A stretch of 64,000 nt of DNA from Antedon mediterranea (GCF_964355755.1 NC_092673.1:19659001-19723000); one strand, 5' to 3'; positions 23,501 through 34,700 are shown, numbered from the stretch's first letter. A program made the numbers and translations. Notes: generated by a model from the letters alone, not told the origin.

Positions 23501-24287
23501 TTTGTAGGTGATAGTGAGAAGAAGTGAGACGGCATCATCAAGTCACCAATGTGAACAAAGTGAAGGTAAATTATTCATAAATATTATGCAGGATTGGGAG
23601 ATAAACATAAACATTACACGATTTTAGTATGATTATTGACATGATGATAATGACATAGAAGTTATGAGGAATACTATGAAAGGTATGATTTATACAACAC
23701 AAAGAATGTAATTACAATGTTGATTATTAATATAGGAATAAAATAATAAGAGTGAGTAGCTTTGTTGTACTGTAGTTGTTTCTTAAAGCTGATTATAGAT
23801 AGAAAATCATTGAATTATAATTATTATATTATAACCATATTCAAACAATGATTATGATTATTAAACAATAATTATAACAATGCTGAATTTATTACTTAAA
23901 ATTGGAAATGATTTTGTGGTTTTTCATGAATTTTTATTCATAAATCTTAAAATTTTAATTATGATAAGAATGCTATCTACTGAATTTATTAAATAAAATT
24001 GGAAATTATTCTGGCGTTTCATGAATTATACTGTAATCATATTCAAATAATGATTATGATTTCAACAATGATTATGATGCTAATCCACTGAATTTATTAT
24101 AGTGGGAAATATTGTGGTGTTTTATGAATTTATATTTATTATTCATAATCTTAAAACAACAATTACAATTTCCACAATAATTATGATAACTGTTATACTA
24201 AATTGATTGATACTGTTTTTCATTTGTATAGATCTCTCAGAGGAAGATGAATACTTAAGTCACAGACTTAGCCCAATGATGCAATAA
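4561..24287 (+). CDS. Gene 1: ankyrin-Roc-COR-tandem DED protein (5' partial)
   Basis: A Roco-family GTPase in a death-fold context. Exons: 4561-4668, 4832-4939, 5159-5266, 5430-5537, 6416-6500, 10123-10194, 11254-11401, 11805-11890, 12238-12302, 12585-12669, 13690-13847, 14469-14558, 14685-14864, 15024-15281, 15600-15794, 16484-16678, 16872-17177, 17342-17413, 18101-18314, 22236-22280, 22692-23228, 23515-23565, 24232-24287. All junctions are GT-AG with matching phase, and the sum is exactly 1110 codons including stop. Domains in order: ankyrin exons, a charged linker, Roc (P-loop GQEGVGKT, DHGG), COR, a Cys-containing COR tail, a Lys/Glu-rich linker, then two DEDs on one exon. Ankyrin-Roc-COR resembles the DAPK1 body, but here a DED pair replaces the death domain and no kinase is seen. 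The N-terminus lies beyond the retrotransposon. AATAAA overlaps the stop codon. Exon model is mine from splice sites and phase. Confidence 0.88.
5538..6415. other. Gene 1 intron with decayed ankyrin exon and a MITE
   Basis: Around 5641-5690 a stretch resembling the end of an ankyrin exon (GCAGCATTGCAAAATAGGG) is degraded. From about 6032 to 6330 an inverted-repeat element is bounded by ATGGCTCAAACATTT and its complement AAATGTTTGAGCCAT. Its interior has no coding capacity. The same right end occurs in gene 2 near 43811. Confidence 0.6.
6501..10122. other. Gene 1 intron, 3.6 kb
   Basis: AT-rich DNA with a short fragment near 7275-7330 of the repeat that also occurs at 38870 and 52872 (ACCGACCGACATAGTGAGT...), and a LINE fragment at 8164-9060. 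Otherwise I see no gene or structured repeat. Confidence 0.6.
8164..9060 (-). pseudogene. LINE reverse transcriptase fragment
   Basis: Read on the minus strand: an RT stretch GIQQGSPLPLSLFNIF near 9000-8945, then the thumb region and a C-terminal segment with LSPIDHLQTRFSRFILG near 8470-8410 and SELSRLRLNIDCF. Several stops and frame changes interrupt it. The pieces match the C-terminal half of animal non-LTR polymerases. It is a dead insertion in a gene 1 intron, opposite in direction. Confidence 0.75.
10810..10890 (+). repeat. tRNA-derived SINE head
   Basis: Contains an A-box-like TGGCTCGGTGG (about 10821) and a B-box-like GAGATCGAGTC about 45 bases later, the split promoter arrangement of tRNA-derived SINEs. 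The tail is not clearly delimited. It lies in a gene 1 intron. Confidence 0.45.
12761..13085 (-). mobile_element. MITE, TATTGTCCCCC family, copy A
   Basis: About 325 bp with termini related to AAAGATGTATTGTCCCCC, interior TTTGGTCAAAGTGGATAAC and AATTACAG motifs, and no ORF. It is inverted relative to copy B at 14047. It lies in the intron before exon 13690. Confidence 0.75.
14047..14382 (+). mobile_element. MITE, TATTGTCCCCC family, copy B
   Basis: About 336 bp. It starts TATTGTCCCC and ends GGGGGACAATACATCTTTA, an inverted terminal repeat of about 18 bp. The interior matches copy A in reverse orientation. Confidence 0.8.
15600..18314 (+). other. COR domain and Roco C-terminal segment of gene 1
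   Basis: Five exons. The first reads as the helical COR-A region (FLYDLGEIVYMPD, then a V-L-D-P motif, the conserved Roco 'dxxwl'-like stretch). 16872-17177 encodes the segment starting FFVPLRL and ending in a YYDFEGYLPDVLFPYLI stretch typical of COR-B. 18101-18314 carries PFKRCIPCRC, matching the Cys-rich tail seen after COR in several animal Roco proteins. COR mediates Roco dimerisation in the known family. Confidence 0.75.
16088..16375. mobile_element. Small inverted-repeat element in a gene 1 intron
   Basis: Ends AGTTTAACCCTTTTACTG and CAGTGAAAGGGTTAAACC, about 20-bp imperfect inverted termini. Near the left end is a palindromic stretch, ACCCGGTATTACCGGGTA. Non-coding, MITE-like. Confidence 0.65.
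18547..19506. repeat. 88-bp minisatellite, left part
   Basis: About 11 units of 88 bp, identical or nearly so (unit includes CCAGTAGTAGTACTATCAGAATC and ACATTGTTACAACATGCTG). The array lies in the intron between exons 18314 and 22236 of gene 1 and is split by the 1.46-kb element that follows. Apparent 62-codon frames in it are by-products of the repeat. Confidence 0.95.
19507..20962. mobile_element. Foldback element made of palindromic 21-mers
   Basis: 1456 bp with terminal inverted repeats of at least 190 bp, starting TACGAAAGCCCATTAATGCC. It is flanked by GATATC on both sides (19501-19506 and 20963-20968), within the 88-bp repeat, so it is a true insertion with a likely 6-bp target duplication. 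The interior is a 21-bp satellite alternating GTTYRAAC with ATTASTAAT, both near-palindromic. No transposase is encoded; open frames of 7-aa period on both strands are artefacts. Confidence 0.88.
20963..21150. repeat. 88-bp minisatellite, right part
   Basis: About two further 88-bp units continuing the array at 18547-19506 after the foldback insertion. The last unit is slightly diverged (ATTATTTGATAATC). Confidence 0.93.
21225..22125 (-). pseudogene. CR1-like LINE 3' fragment
   Basis: Minus-strand pieces: 21951-21613 encodes the RT thumb with FNKSKCMVMHF and VEKIKDLGVLI. 21553-21272 encodes the C-terminal tail with RRIRGDLIEAYKI and FSQRVINHWNSLP, the widespread end of CR1-type polymerases. 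A frame break separates them, and the catalytic RT core is absent. Dead 5'-truncated copy in the gene 1 intron. Confidence 0.85.
22692..23228 (+). other. Tandem death effector domain exon of gene 1
   Basis: A single phase 1-1 exon of 537 bases. DED1 spans roughly 22725-22975 (helix 2 KYHW-like WIRFLL, helix 3-4 LLNALEDKGFIS, then NVNLLLEI). DED2 spans about 23008-23215 (YRKRLFKAL, then VWDAVLRLEIDGELS and FADRL). Both follow the DED hydrophobic pattern of FADD, caspase-8 and c-FLIP. The same exon type recurs at 55581-56092 and 59981-60496. DED1 is assigned with more confidence than DED2. Confidence 0.75.
23508..23565 (+). promoter_or_regulatory. Alternative 3' splice sites 7 nt apart deciding the gene 1 C-terminus
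   Basis: Two AG acceptors precede this exon (exon start 23508 or 23515). The upstream one leads after six codons to TGA (23525-23527), giving a tail ending GDSEKK. The downstream one keeps the frame open through this exon and the last exon (24232-24287), adding about 35 residues rich in Ser/Glu. Confidence 0.6.
23566..24231. other. Last intron of gene 1 with diverged AT-rich repeats
   Basis: Holds about three diverged copies of a roughly 115-130 bp unit (GAATTTATTA ... TTGTGGTGTTTTATGAATTT). The same sequence order recurs downstream of gene 2 at about 45475-46020, marking a shared duplicated origin. Confidence 0.65.
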
Positions 24288-24505
24288 ACATGGACATTCT
24301 ATTCATACAAATGTTATTTAGAGATAAGACCATTTTAACTGTTTTTATATTTCTTTGTGCATTTATATTAGAGTCTCTAGGTTGAGATTACAGGCAAAAT
24401 CAAATGACAAACATACATTTTTTTAGTAATTGATTTAAGTAAGAAGAATATGTGCTACCCCAGACCTCAATGCCATAAACGAGAGTGGAATAATAAATGA
24501 GTTTT
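24288..24505. other. Gene 1 3' flank
   Basis: AATAAA at 24284-24289 overlaps the stop codon and would serve as the polyadenylation signal. A copy of the first part of this flank follows the gene 2 relic exon at about 46060-46092. Confidence 0.5.
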
Positions 24506-25105
24506 CAACATATTGAAGCTGTAACTCAGTTGTCAATTGTGTACTCAATGTTGTAGTAGACAGTTGTCAACATATTGAAGCTGTAACTCAGTTGTCAATT
24601 GTGTACTCAATGCTGTAGTAGACAGTTGTCATCATATTGAAGCTGTAACTCAGTTGTCAATTGTGTACTCAATGCTGTAGTAGACAGTTGTCATCATATT
24701 GAAGCTGTAACTCAGTTGTCAATTGTGTACTCAATGCTGTAGTAGACAGTTGTCAACATATGGAAGCTGTAACTCAGTTGTCAATTGTGTACTCAATGTT
24801 GTAGTAGACAGTTGTCAACATATGGAAGCTGTAACTCAGTTGTCAATTGTGTACTCAATGCTGTAGTAGACAGTTGTCAACATATTGAAGCTGTAACTCA
24901 GTTGTCAATTGTGTACTCAATGCTGTAGTAGACAGTTGTCAACATATTGAAGCTGTAACTCAGTTGTCAGTTGTGTACTCAATGCTGTAGTAGACAGTTG
25001 TCAACATATTGAAGCTGTAACTCAGTTGTCAATTGTCTACTCAATGCTGTAGTAGACAGTTGTCAACATATTGAAGCTGTAACTCAGTTGTCAATTGTCT
25101 ACTCA
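24506..25105. repeat. 62-bp tandem repeat
   Basis: About 9.7 units of 62 bp (AACTCAGTTGTCAATTGTGT as part of the unit). Units differ by only a few substitutions. Intergenic between genes 1 and 2. Confidence 0.95.
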
Positions 25106-25576
25106 TTTATATGTCATTTCACATTGAAAACCAATTGCTCTTACTATTTGAAAATGGATGTTTATATGATTACAGTTTAGATATCTAAAGTTACATAATT
25201 AGCATACACCTTTTGATTGGTAGGATATGGGAACAAAAAGTGGGTTTTTTCAAATATTGATACAATTAGAGATGCCCCTACAATCTCAATTTTTTTTCAA
25301 AATGTATATTGCAGCTATAAACATCTTAAAGTAAAGTAATAATTTGATAAATTAAAAAAAAATTCAAATTAATAAGGGGACGCGACAGGATATGAGGGCA
25401 GCAATTAGGTGTTTGATATAATGATACTGATGATAATAATGTTGCTATTTGTTTGTATTAATAACTATGGTAGTTATGATTAATGATCCTAAATTGTATT
25501 TAAATCAAGAAATCATGTAATAATTAGACCATGACAATCTAAATTTATTGTGACCAAGACAATCATATTTTCCACT

Positions 25577-27725
25577 CAACAACACAATTTGTTGTGGATA
25601 AATCTAAAAGCTGTAGGAATCACTGTATTTATAGTACAGGGATTTTAACAACACAATTTGTTGTGGATAAATCTAAAAGCTGTAGGAATCCCTGTATTTA
25701 TAGTACAGGGATTTTAACAACACAATTTGTTGTGGATAAATCTAAAAGCTGTAGGAATCACTGTATTTATGGTACAGGGATTTTAACAACACAATTTGTT
25801 GTGGATAAATCCAAAAGCTGTAGGAATCACTGTATTTATAGTACAGGGATTTTAACAACACAATTTGTTGTGGATAAATCTAAAAGCTGTAGGAATCCCT
25901 GTATTTATAGTACAGGGATTTTAACAACACAATTTGTTGTGGATAAATCTAAAAGCTGTAGGAATCACTGTATTTATGGTACAGGGATTTTAACAACACA
26001 ATTTGTGGTGGATAAATCTAAAAGCTGTGGAATCACTGTATTTATAGTACAGGGATTTTAACAACACAATTTGTTGTGGATAAATCTAAAAGCTGTAGGA
26101 ATCCCTGTATTTATAGTACAGGGATTTTAACAACACAATTTGTTGTGGATAAATCTAAAAGCTGTAGGAATCACTGTATTTATGGTACAGGGATTTTAAC
26201 AACACAATTTGTTGTGGATAAATCTAAAAGCTGTGGAATCACTGTATTTATAGTACAGGGATTTTAACAACACAATTTGTTGTGGATAAATCTAAAAGCT
26301 GTAGGAATCCCTGTATTTATAGTACAGGGATTTTAACAACACAATTTGTTGTGGATAAATCTAAAAGCTGTAGGAATCATCACTGTATTTATAGTACAGG
26401 GATTTTAACAACACAATTTGTTGTGGATAAATCTAAAAGCTGTAGGAATCCCTGTATTTATAGTACAGGGATTTTAACAACACAATTTGTTGTGGATAAA
26501 TCTAAAAGCTGTAGGAATCATCACTGTATTTATAGTACAGGGATTTTAACAACACAATTTGTTGTGGATAAATCTAAAAGCTGTAGGAATCACTGTATTT
26601 ATGGTACAGGGATTTTAACAACACACTTTGTTGTGGATAAATCTAAAAGCTGTAGGAATCCCTGTATTTATGGTACAGGGATTTTAACAACACACTTTGT
26701 TGTGGATAAATCTAAAAGCTGTAGGAATCCCTGTATTTATAGTACACTGGATTTTAACAACACAATTTGTTGTGGATAAATCCAAAAGCTGTAGGAATCA
26801 CTGTATTTATAGTACAGGGATTTTGACAACACAATTTGTTGTGGATAAATCTAAAAGCTGTAGGAATCCCTGTATTTATAGTACAGGGATTTTAACAACA
26901 CAATTTATTGTGGATAAATCTAAAAGCTGTAGGAATCACTGTATTTATAGTACAGGGATTTTAACAACACAATTTGTTGTGGATAAATCTAAAAGCTGTA
27001 GGAATCCCTGTATTTATAGTACAGGGATTTTAACAACACAATTTGTTGTGGATAAATCTAAAAGCTGTAGGAATCACTGTATTTATAGTACAGGGATTTT
27101 AACAACACAATTTGTTGTGGATAAATCTAAAAGCTGTAGGAATCCCTGTATTTATAGTACAGGGATTTTAACAACACAATTTGTTGTGGATAAATCTAAA
27201 AGCTGTAGGAATCCCTGTATTTATAGTACAGGGATTTTAACAACACAATTTGTTGTGGATAAATCTAAAAGCTGTAGGAATCACTGTATTTATAGTACAG
27301 GGATTTTAACAACCCAATTTGTTGTGGATAATTCTAAAAGCTGTAGGAATCACTGTATTTATGGTACAGGGATTTTAACAACACACTTTGTTGTGGATAA
27401 ATCTAAAAGCTGTAGGAATCCCTGTATTTATAGTACAGGGATTTTAACAACACAATTTGTTGTGGATAAATCCAAAAGCTGTAGGAATCACTGTATTTAT
27501 AGTACAGGGATTTTGACAACACAATTTGTTGTGGATAAATCTAAAAGCTGTAGGAATCCCTGTATTTATAGTACAGGGATTTTAACAACACAATTTGTTG
27601 TGGATAAATCTAAAAGCTCAGGTAGGAATCACTGTATTTATAGTACAGGGATTTTGACAACACAATTTGTTGTGGATAAATCTAAAAGCCTTAGGAATCA
27701 CTGTATTTATAGTACAGGGATTTTT
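25577..27725. repeat. 69-bp satellite with higher-order structure
   Basis: About 31 units of 69 bp (68 and 72 bp variants occur). Two main variants, AATCACTG and AATCCCTG, are interspersed; a three-unit 206-bp block is repeated around 26076-26282. In the AATCCCTG variant the unit contains the hairpin CCCTGTA...TACAGGG. One frame is open across long stretches because 69 is divisible by 3; this is not evidence for a gene. Confidence 0.95.
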
Positions 27726-27854
27726 ACAAAAAATGACCAAATTGATAATGATGTTATTATATTAATGATGTGCAATTGTCAGTCTGTGTTAACTGTCACC
27801 CTTTTTAATTCATATTTTGCGATATCAATGTTGTCATCCTTCATGCTGCATTTT

Positions 27855-28105
27855 GGTTAAAGTGTGGCCTACCGTACTTAATAGGCCTAACAATAAATAT
27901 AATAAGTCAATTCACATTAATATTTTGTTCTCTCTTGGTTAAAGTTTGGCCTACTGTACTTAATAGGCCTAACAATAAATATAATAAGTCAATTCACATT
28001 AATATTTTGTTCTCTCTTGGTTAAAGTTTGGCCTACTGTACTTAATAGGCCTAACAATAATATAATAAGTCAATTCACATTAATATTTTGTTCTTTCTTT
28101 TCTAA
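27855..28105. repeat. 82-bp tandem repeat, 3 copies
   Basis: Three near-identical units containing TACTTAATAGGCCTAACAAT and TCAATTCACATTAATATTTT. Intergenic, 0.6 kb upstream of gene 2. Confidence 0.9.
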
Positions 28106-28691
28106 GTTTGCAAAATTACAAAACAAAACATGACAAACATATATGTGTTTGTTCTGGTTTTGCTTTTGTAATTTTGAACATATTTATATTAATAAATAAC
28201 TAACATGTGCATATTATGCAAATGAGACCAGGTAAACGGAAGTGCAGAACGATGTTTAAATATAGTGAATTGAATAAATACATTTTTTTGTACAGAACTG
28301 AATTATATTTTTTATATGAATGAATTTTCTAATACCTATTTGTTGAAAATGAAATGTTTTATATTTTGATATTTGTCACTTTTAATTCAATTTTGTAAAT
28401 TAAAACTCAATTAAGTATTTATGCTGCTGTGTTTTAATGTTTATATTCATATATTTTTTAATAAATACTAATGAATGAAAAGCTTTTTTTGTGTTTGTAA
28501 GGAGTGTGTGTTTGTTTGGAAAGGGGAGATTTTAACATCGAGGATATCATTATACTGTATTAAAATGTACGTGCTTTGCTATTCATCGTATATTATACAA
28601 AATATCCATTCCACCAATCCAGAGAGTAATAAAGTTCTTCGATATTATGCATTACACACAGCGATAATGTTACGTAGACAAAAATGGTGAT

Positions 28692-28742
28692 TGCGCCCTC
28701 TATAAAAATAAAAGTTTATTCACCCAACAAACCACTCACAAC
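28692..28742 (+). promoter_or_regulatory. Probable core promoter of gene 2
   Basis: GCGCCCTCTATAAAAATAAA places a TATAAAA box at 28701-28707, 42 bases before the ATG. A start about 30 bases downstream would leave a 5' UTR of about 12 bases. The same GCGCCCTCTATAAAAA occurs at 46830-46845, upstream of gene 3. Confidence 0.45.
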
Positions 28743-31700
28743 ATGTCGAAGAATGTCAAACAGAAGAAGTAAGTTTTTATTTCATTATTATCATTACTGT
28801 ATCCTAGGCCTACCAACTTAGTACTATATTATATCGGCCTAGATAGGCCTATAGGCCTAGCTAGGCTAGTTCTAACTAGCTGGGACAGGCCCTAGGCCCT
28901 ACCTCTAGCTATCAAAAAGGCTTTTTTTAGCCCTTTAGCTAGGCCTAGGCCCTAGGCCTATTCTAAATATAGGCCTAGGCTAGACTATATAGTGGGCCTA
29001 ACCAGTAGCTAGTAGTAGGCCTACTATATAGTAGGTAGTACTAGTAGGCCCTAGAGGGACTGGCATATATTTTTCAATTTATCTTTCTGCATTTGAATAG
29101 TGTTCAGTTTGAAAGAGTATATAATCATAAGCATTTTAAACTTTAAATCAACAAAATTTATTATTTATTATTTATTTCGAAAGTTATAAATAAAATAAGG
29201 TGTAAAAATTTGGCACCATCACTATCCTTTGTTTACATAGGAATCCCCACCCCACGTTTGTGACCTTGTACACAAATAGTCACTGGGTGAAAATACTACT
29301 AAAACACATATAAATACATTTTATGAACATATTTTTAATTAGAAAGTTGATGGTGACAAATATATATTTGCATACTAGTACCACATTTTGTTTGGAAATT
29401 GTGTCAAAATCACAAAAATAAGATAGAAAGTACTTATTTTATGTTTACCCTCTCCCCGGACTGCGCGAATGTCCCGGAGGAATACCCCCACCTCAGCCAG
29501 GCTGTGTGATGACGTCATCAGGGACTTCGCGGCCTAGAATTGCTTACTCACCTAGCATCAGGTGATTTAAAACCTTTTGTGATCCAATATAGGTGATATT
29601 TATGTTAAACCAAAGGCGAACACTGTTAAAATATAAATAGAGGCAACGTCGTACACGTGAGGGCGCTCGCTTGCTCGCATGGTGGAAATACACAGTGTGC
29701 ATGTGCTGTTTTTGACGATCTGCATTTTTGGATCCTCGGGTATAAGCCCACCCCCCAAACTTGACGTGATTTCATGTTCGAGGGGGGTGGGCTTATACCC
29801 GCGTCAGTACGGTACATGTACAAGTTGTAACAATTTTACTCGGTTTGTTACATTCAAATAACCAACAACATTTAGTTCATATTCACCAACATGTGATCAA
29901 TTGCCTCTTCCTAAAATAAACCTTACAGCTTTTTTTGTGCTGTTTGTAATTTAATTTTAAGGTCCTTAGTAAGTCCGTCAAACCATGAGGTGGATCCGTA
30001 ATCGTGGTGACTTTGAATGAGAGCGTTACAGAGAATTTTTCTAGTCTGATTATTTAAGCATTTTATATTACGGTAAAGAAATTTTAACCTAGAGTTGATT
30101 TTTTTAATTGTACTTTGCGCCATTGCTGTACCACTTAAGTTATTCAATAGACTCCTTCATGTTTATATCTAAGATTTCGAGAAAGTTTACAATTTCGATT
30201 TTCGCCGTACTGATAGTACTATAGCCTAAGACCTCGTCCTTCAGCTTTATCAGGAAATCGAGGATGTGACCGGTTTTTAGCTGTTGCCATGTGATTCCTC
30301 TGATTTCACAAAAGTCTATAAATTTGGTTAGCTGTGAGTTATATTGCTTCCACGTTGACCGTCTCCAGGATTGCAGAATGACGTCTGCTGCAGTATTGCT
30401 TATTCCTTTGTTGTAGCGTTCCGCCCTGATAGCCTGCAGGCAAAAAGGTTAAGTCTGTTATAAAGGGGATGACAATCATCTGAACCATGTAATGTTAAGG
30501 CATGTTTGGTATTCTTAAACCTCAGTGGTTCCCCAACCATCATTGATTGTAATTTAGGATACCAATACTGTGTTGGCCAGTTTGGGACCACCATGATAAC
30601 TATGGCATTATCTGTCAATATTTTTTGCAAACATCTGCCTATAAGGCAGAATGGCGGAAAAGCATAGAGCTTGGCAAAGGACCAATTTGTAGAAATGCAT
30701 CGATACCAATTGAATCTGGGTCCGGTTTCCATGATGTATATTTCGGGAGCTGTGCATTGTGCATTGTGCCTAGAAGCGAATAGGTCTATATCCAGTTCGC
30801 CGAATGTTTTAGTGATTTTTATAAACAATTCTTTGTTAAGCATCCATTCTGTCTCATCTTTAAACTGACGAGACTTTGCGTCAGCTATTATATTATCTCT
30901 ACCTGGGAGGTATTCTGCACTTATACAAAATTTGTTCTCAATGCACCAAGACCAGATGGCTTTTGACATTTTATTGCACGCAATTGATTTTGCGCCAACC
31001 ATGTTGTTTATGTAAGCTACTGCCGTGGTATTATCAACCTTCAACCCCCCTTCAACCTTATGTGCTTAGCTTTTCTCTCACAGGACAATGCTTTAAGGCC
31101 GAAGAAAGCAGCCAGCAATTCTAAGTAATTAATATTTAGTGCCCCTGTAGCATATGCAATGTCTAGGTCTTTGTTTATCCACCTTCCCCCAGTGTGGGTA
31201 TGTCCATCAGTGGCACCCCAGCCTAGACCACTAGCGTCTGTCTCAATTGTTAGGTCGTGGTACCCATGATATATCAATTTATATGCGTCTTTGACATTAT
31301 TTTGCCACCAAAGAATATCTTCCTGTCCATTGACGGAAATACTAATAGGCCTATCGTAATGGCCTTTATTTAGTTTAAGAGCTAGTATTTTCTCCTTCTC
31401 TAGTGCCCTATAATGAAGCTTTCCATACTCTACAGCAGGTAGTGTTGCTATAATTTTGCCTAAAAATTGCGCAACTTTCCTTTTTTTTTTCGATACGAGG
31501 CCTTTATTATTCAATTTTTTTAAGAAAAAGCACACATACCATAAAAAATATCCATGTATTTAATTTTTGGAATATAATATTCCGTGAGGCTCAACTACAA
31601 AACCACCATTGTGTGATATGATGTCATCGTTAGCCAATCAAAGCTGAGCTTTCCCGTGATTATCGGCATTGGTCACGGTTGAATGATTTTGGATTCTGGC

Positions 31701-34700
31701 TGATTTGATTTGATTGGTGGATGCGAATCACCCACAGCGGAAAAAAACAAAAACAAAAACAAAACCCGGAGGAAGGGGGCCTTTGACCTTACTATTACTA
31801 TTATTAGTGGCTGGCCGCTCAGGATTTTCATCCTTCTTGGATAGTTGTGTACCTGATACTTCTCCCTCCTCCAGGTCAGACACATCATGTTCGTACTGAT
31901 GATGCCTATCGTAAATGTTACTCGTGAGGCTAACCACCGAGCTACTGTCATCATATTCATTGTGACAACATTTGTGTCATCAACTGAGATAAAAGGTTGT
32001 GCGTTGACTCATTTATTTGTTGAGCAGCCTTCGTCTCTTCAACCGCTCAAGGTTTTCAACCCTAGCCTCATATAGTTTAGGCCTACTCCGACCTGTTGAT
32101 TAAGCTGCAGCACGCTAGTACATGATGGCCCGGCGATAGCAACGGCATCGCTATTGCTATGCGTATTACCTTCTTTAGGAGGCCTAGTAATAGTACAGCT
32201 AGACCCAGCCTTTCTGGCCTTTTTTGGTGGGCTTAGCCACCGTATGCTGTACAAGTGGAGTTGTAGCAAAGATTATATAGCGCCGCTACGCGGCGCAAGA
32301 TAGGTAACTGTTGCCAAGCTCCTATCTTATAACACTACGCGCCCAGTAAATCCATGGACGCCATTCGGGCGGACAGGTTATTATTGTGATTTAAATGTAA
32401 ATGGTTTAAATTTTGCGGTCCGCCTCGAAGTAGCTGTGGTTAACCATCTTTATGATTGATTCATGGAAAAGGGAAGAAATTATGTAAACAAAGTAAAATA
32501 AAAGTTTCTTTGGGATCTGGACACTTTCCGATTAATTTTTTGTGTTTACATTGATATGTTTGGTTAGAGAACTTCGTTCTTTAACCGAAACATCGTGGAT
32601 ATTGCCTTGACAACGACTTTATTCCGGTTCAAACTTGTCCGCCGGAATGGCGTCCATGGATTACAAAGGTCTCACCCAGTTACCTATCTTGCGCCGCGTA
32701 GCGGCGCTATACAATCTTTGGTTGTATGTAGCTGCAAATGTTACATTTCCAGCAGAAATCTCCAACACATCTTCGTGTATTGCAAGTGATTTTTGTTCCA
32801 TGATCGTTCGGCGGGTGCACGCCGTCTCCAAACGATGGCGCCGATATGAGGGTGCGCGTGCGCGTCAAGATCTCAGTTTACAGCGATCGTATATGAAATA
32901 AAATAATGATATAGGCCTAGGCCTACATTCAAAAATTTATAAATTTTATAAAATTCATATTAATTTCTCATTTTTGGAGGAATCTTCCCACATTTTTTTA
33001 TGTTTTTTACTTGCTGTATCCCAACACTTGCATGTTTTGTTCATAAATAAAATTAACAGTTGACAGAATATAAAGTGGATGTGTAAACAATACGCACCTC
33101 GTGAAAAGTGCAGGTAATTGTTTATTTGTTGAGTTTGTACGTTACATCCTTATTGTGTCGCAATACTGGAGACCATTAACTGATATACATAGATTTTAAA
33201 AGTGGAATCCATGGGTTTTGATCAGTAAAAACACATACGAAGATGAACCAGCTGAAGTAGTCGAAATGTGCAGCTCATCCGACATGAAAATGACATTGTT
33301 AATGATACCTTAATAACAATACATTGCCCATGTATTTTGGTCACTGCACCGCTTTTGCACAATTCAAAGTTACGAAAAGAATTCCTTGCTCAAATTGTAA
33401 ATGATATTGCTGTGTTTTTTAATGAAGTTAAACAGCCTAAATAAATTGCACAAGAAAATCTGTTACACAACCTAATAAGGAACATACATGAAATCCCTAT
33501 AATCGCACAGCCAACCACTTTACTTTCCAAACATGGTAAATGCTCCTCAACAAGAGGAGTTGTTTGTGATTTGTATGCAAGTCCTGGGTGGGCTATTGCA
33601 CCATTGGAGACCTTAAAATCTAAAACTTTGGCATTTCTACTATACTAGTGGTACAGTAACTCACTGCCAGACTTTAGTAATCTACAGTAAGTTCTGCAGA
33701 CACTGGGCAACGGCAAAGTTTGTATCGTGAAACATTTGAAGTGCCACAGGGTGCCTTGAGGGACTGAAAATATTGGAATCAGTAATTTAAACCAGGCCGT
33801 TTTATTGGGTGTTTATATTAGTTACAAGGCAGTTGAAGAAGTCCCGAAGAAAACAAGAAACCAAAATGCTCATCCCTGGGATGGTGATGAAAGACTACAA
33901 CAGCTTATAAAAGAAAGAAAGAATATTAACAAAAGCATAGTTACCTACAAAGAAGAGGAGATCAAGGCTATGCAGAAAGCAATTAAGATAAGAGTGAAGG
34001 AACTACGGAATGAATATTTGTATGAAGAAGCAAGCAAGTTAAATGAAGCCCACCAAAATAGAAAAATATTTGATTTATGGAGAAAAGCTAAGGAGCACGG
34101 TGATGTTATAAGAAAAGCACCAAAGCCTATAAAATGTCCTGGATTACGTGAACACTTTAAAGATCACTTTAATCCAGACCAATCTAGCCTTAAAATCCCA
34201 GATGAAATTAGCACACCTCCAGAATATATTATCAACCTGAGACAACCAGAATTTGAGATGGACAATGAACCTCCGTCCAAGAAAGAAATTATTGATGCAA
34301 TCGGACATCTAAAAGGTCGCAAAGCTACCCTAGATGTCGCTTCTGAAATGTTGCAAGTCGCCACAGAGAACCCAGTATTCGTCGACCATGTACATAGACT
34401 GTTTGAGGAAATTTGGAGAACGAAAGAAGTACCAAGTGATTGGGGACTGTCCAAATTAACAACCATTTGGAAAAAAAAAGGCAGTCCACTTGATCCATCA
34501 ATGTATAGAGGAATATCAATTGGGTCTACATTTTCAAAGATACTTATGGTTATCATTCTTTCACGTTTTTCCATCTTTTATGAAAGTCAACTTCTACGCA
34601 CACAGTTTGGATTCAGGTCCAACAGAGGGTGCAATGATGCTATATATGTAATCAAGCAGATCCAGGAAATTGCGTATCGCTCAAATCGCAAACTCTATAC

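Noticed and set aside
24506-25105. CRISPR-like regularly spaced repeat
   Set aside because: Units are contiguous and nearly identical throughout, with no unique spacers; the genome is eukaryotic.
25594-27860. Open frames with 23-residue repeats up to 387 codons
   Set aside because: Product of a 69-bp unit divisible by three. Variant changes are not silent-biased, and one-base deletions interrupt it freely.
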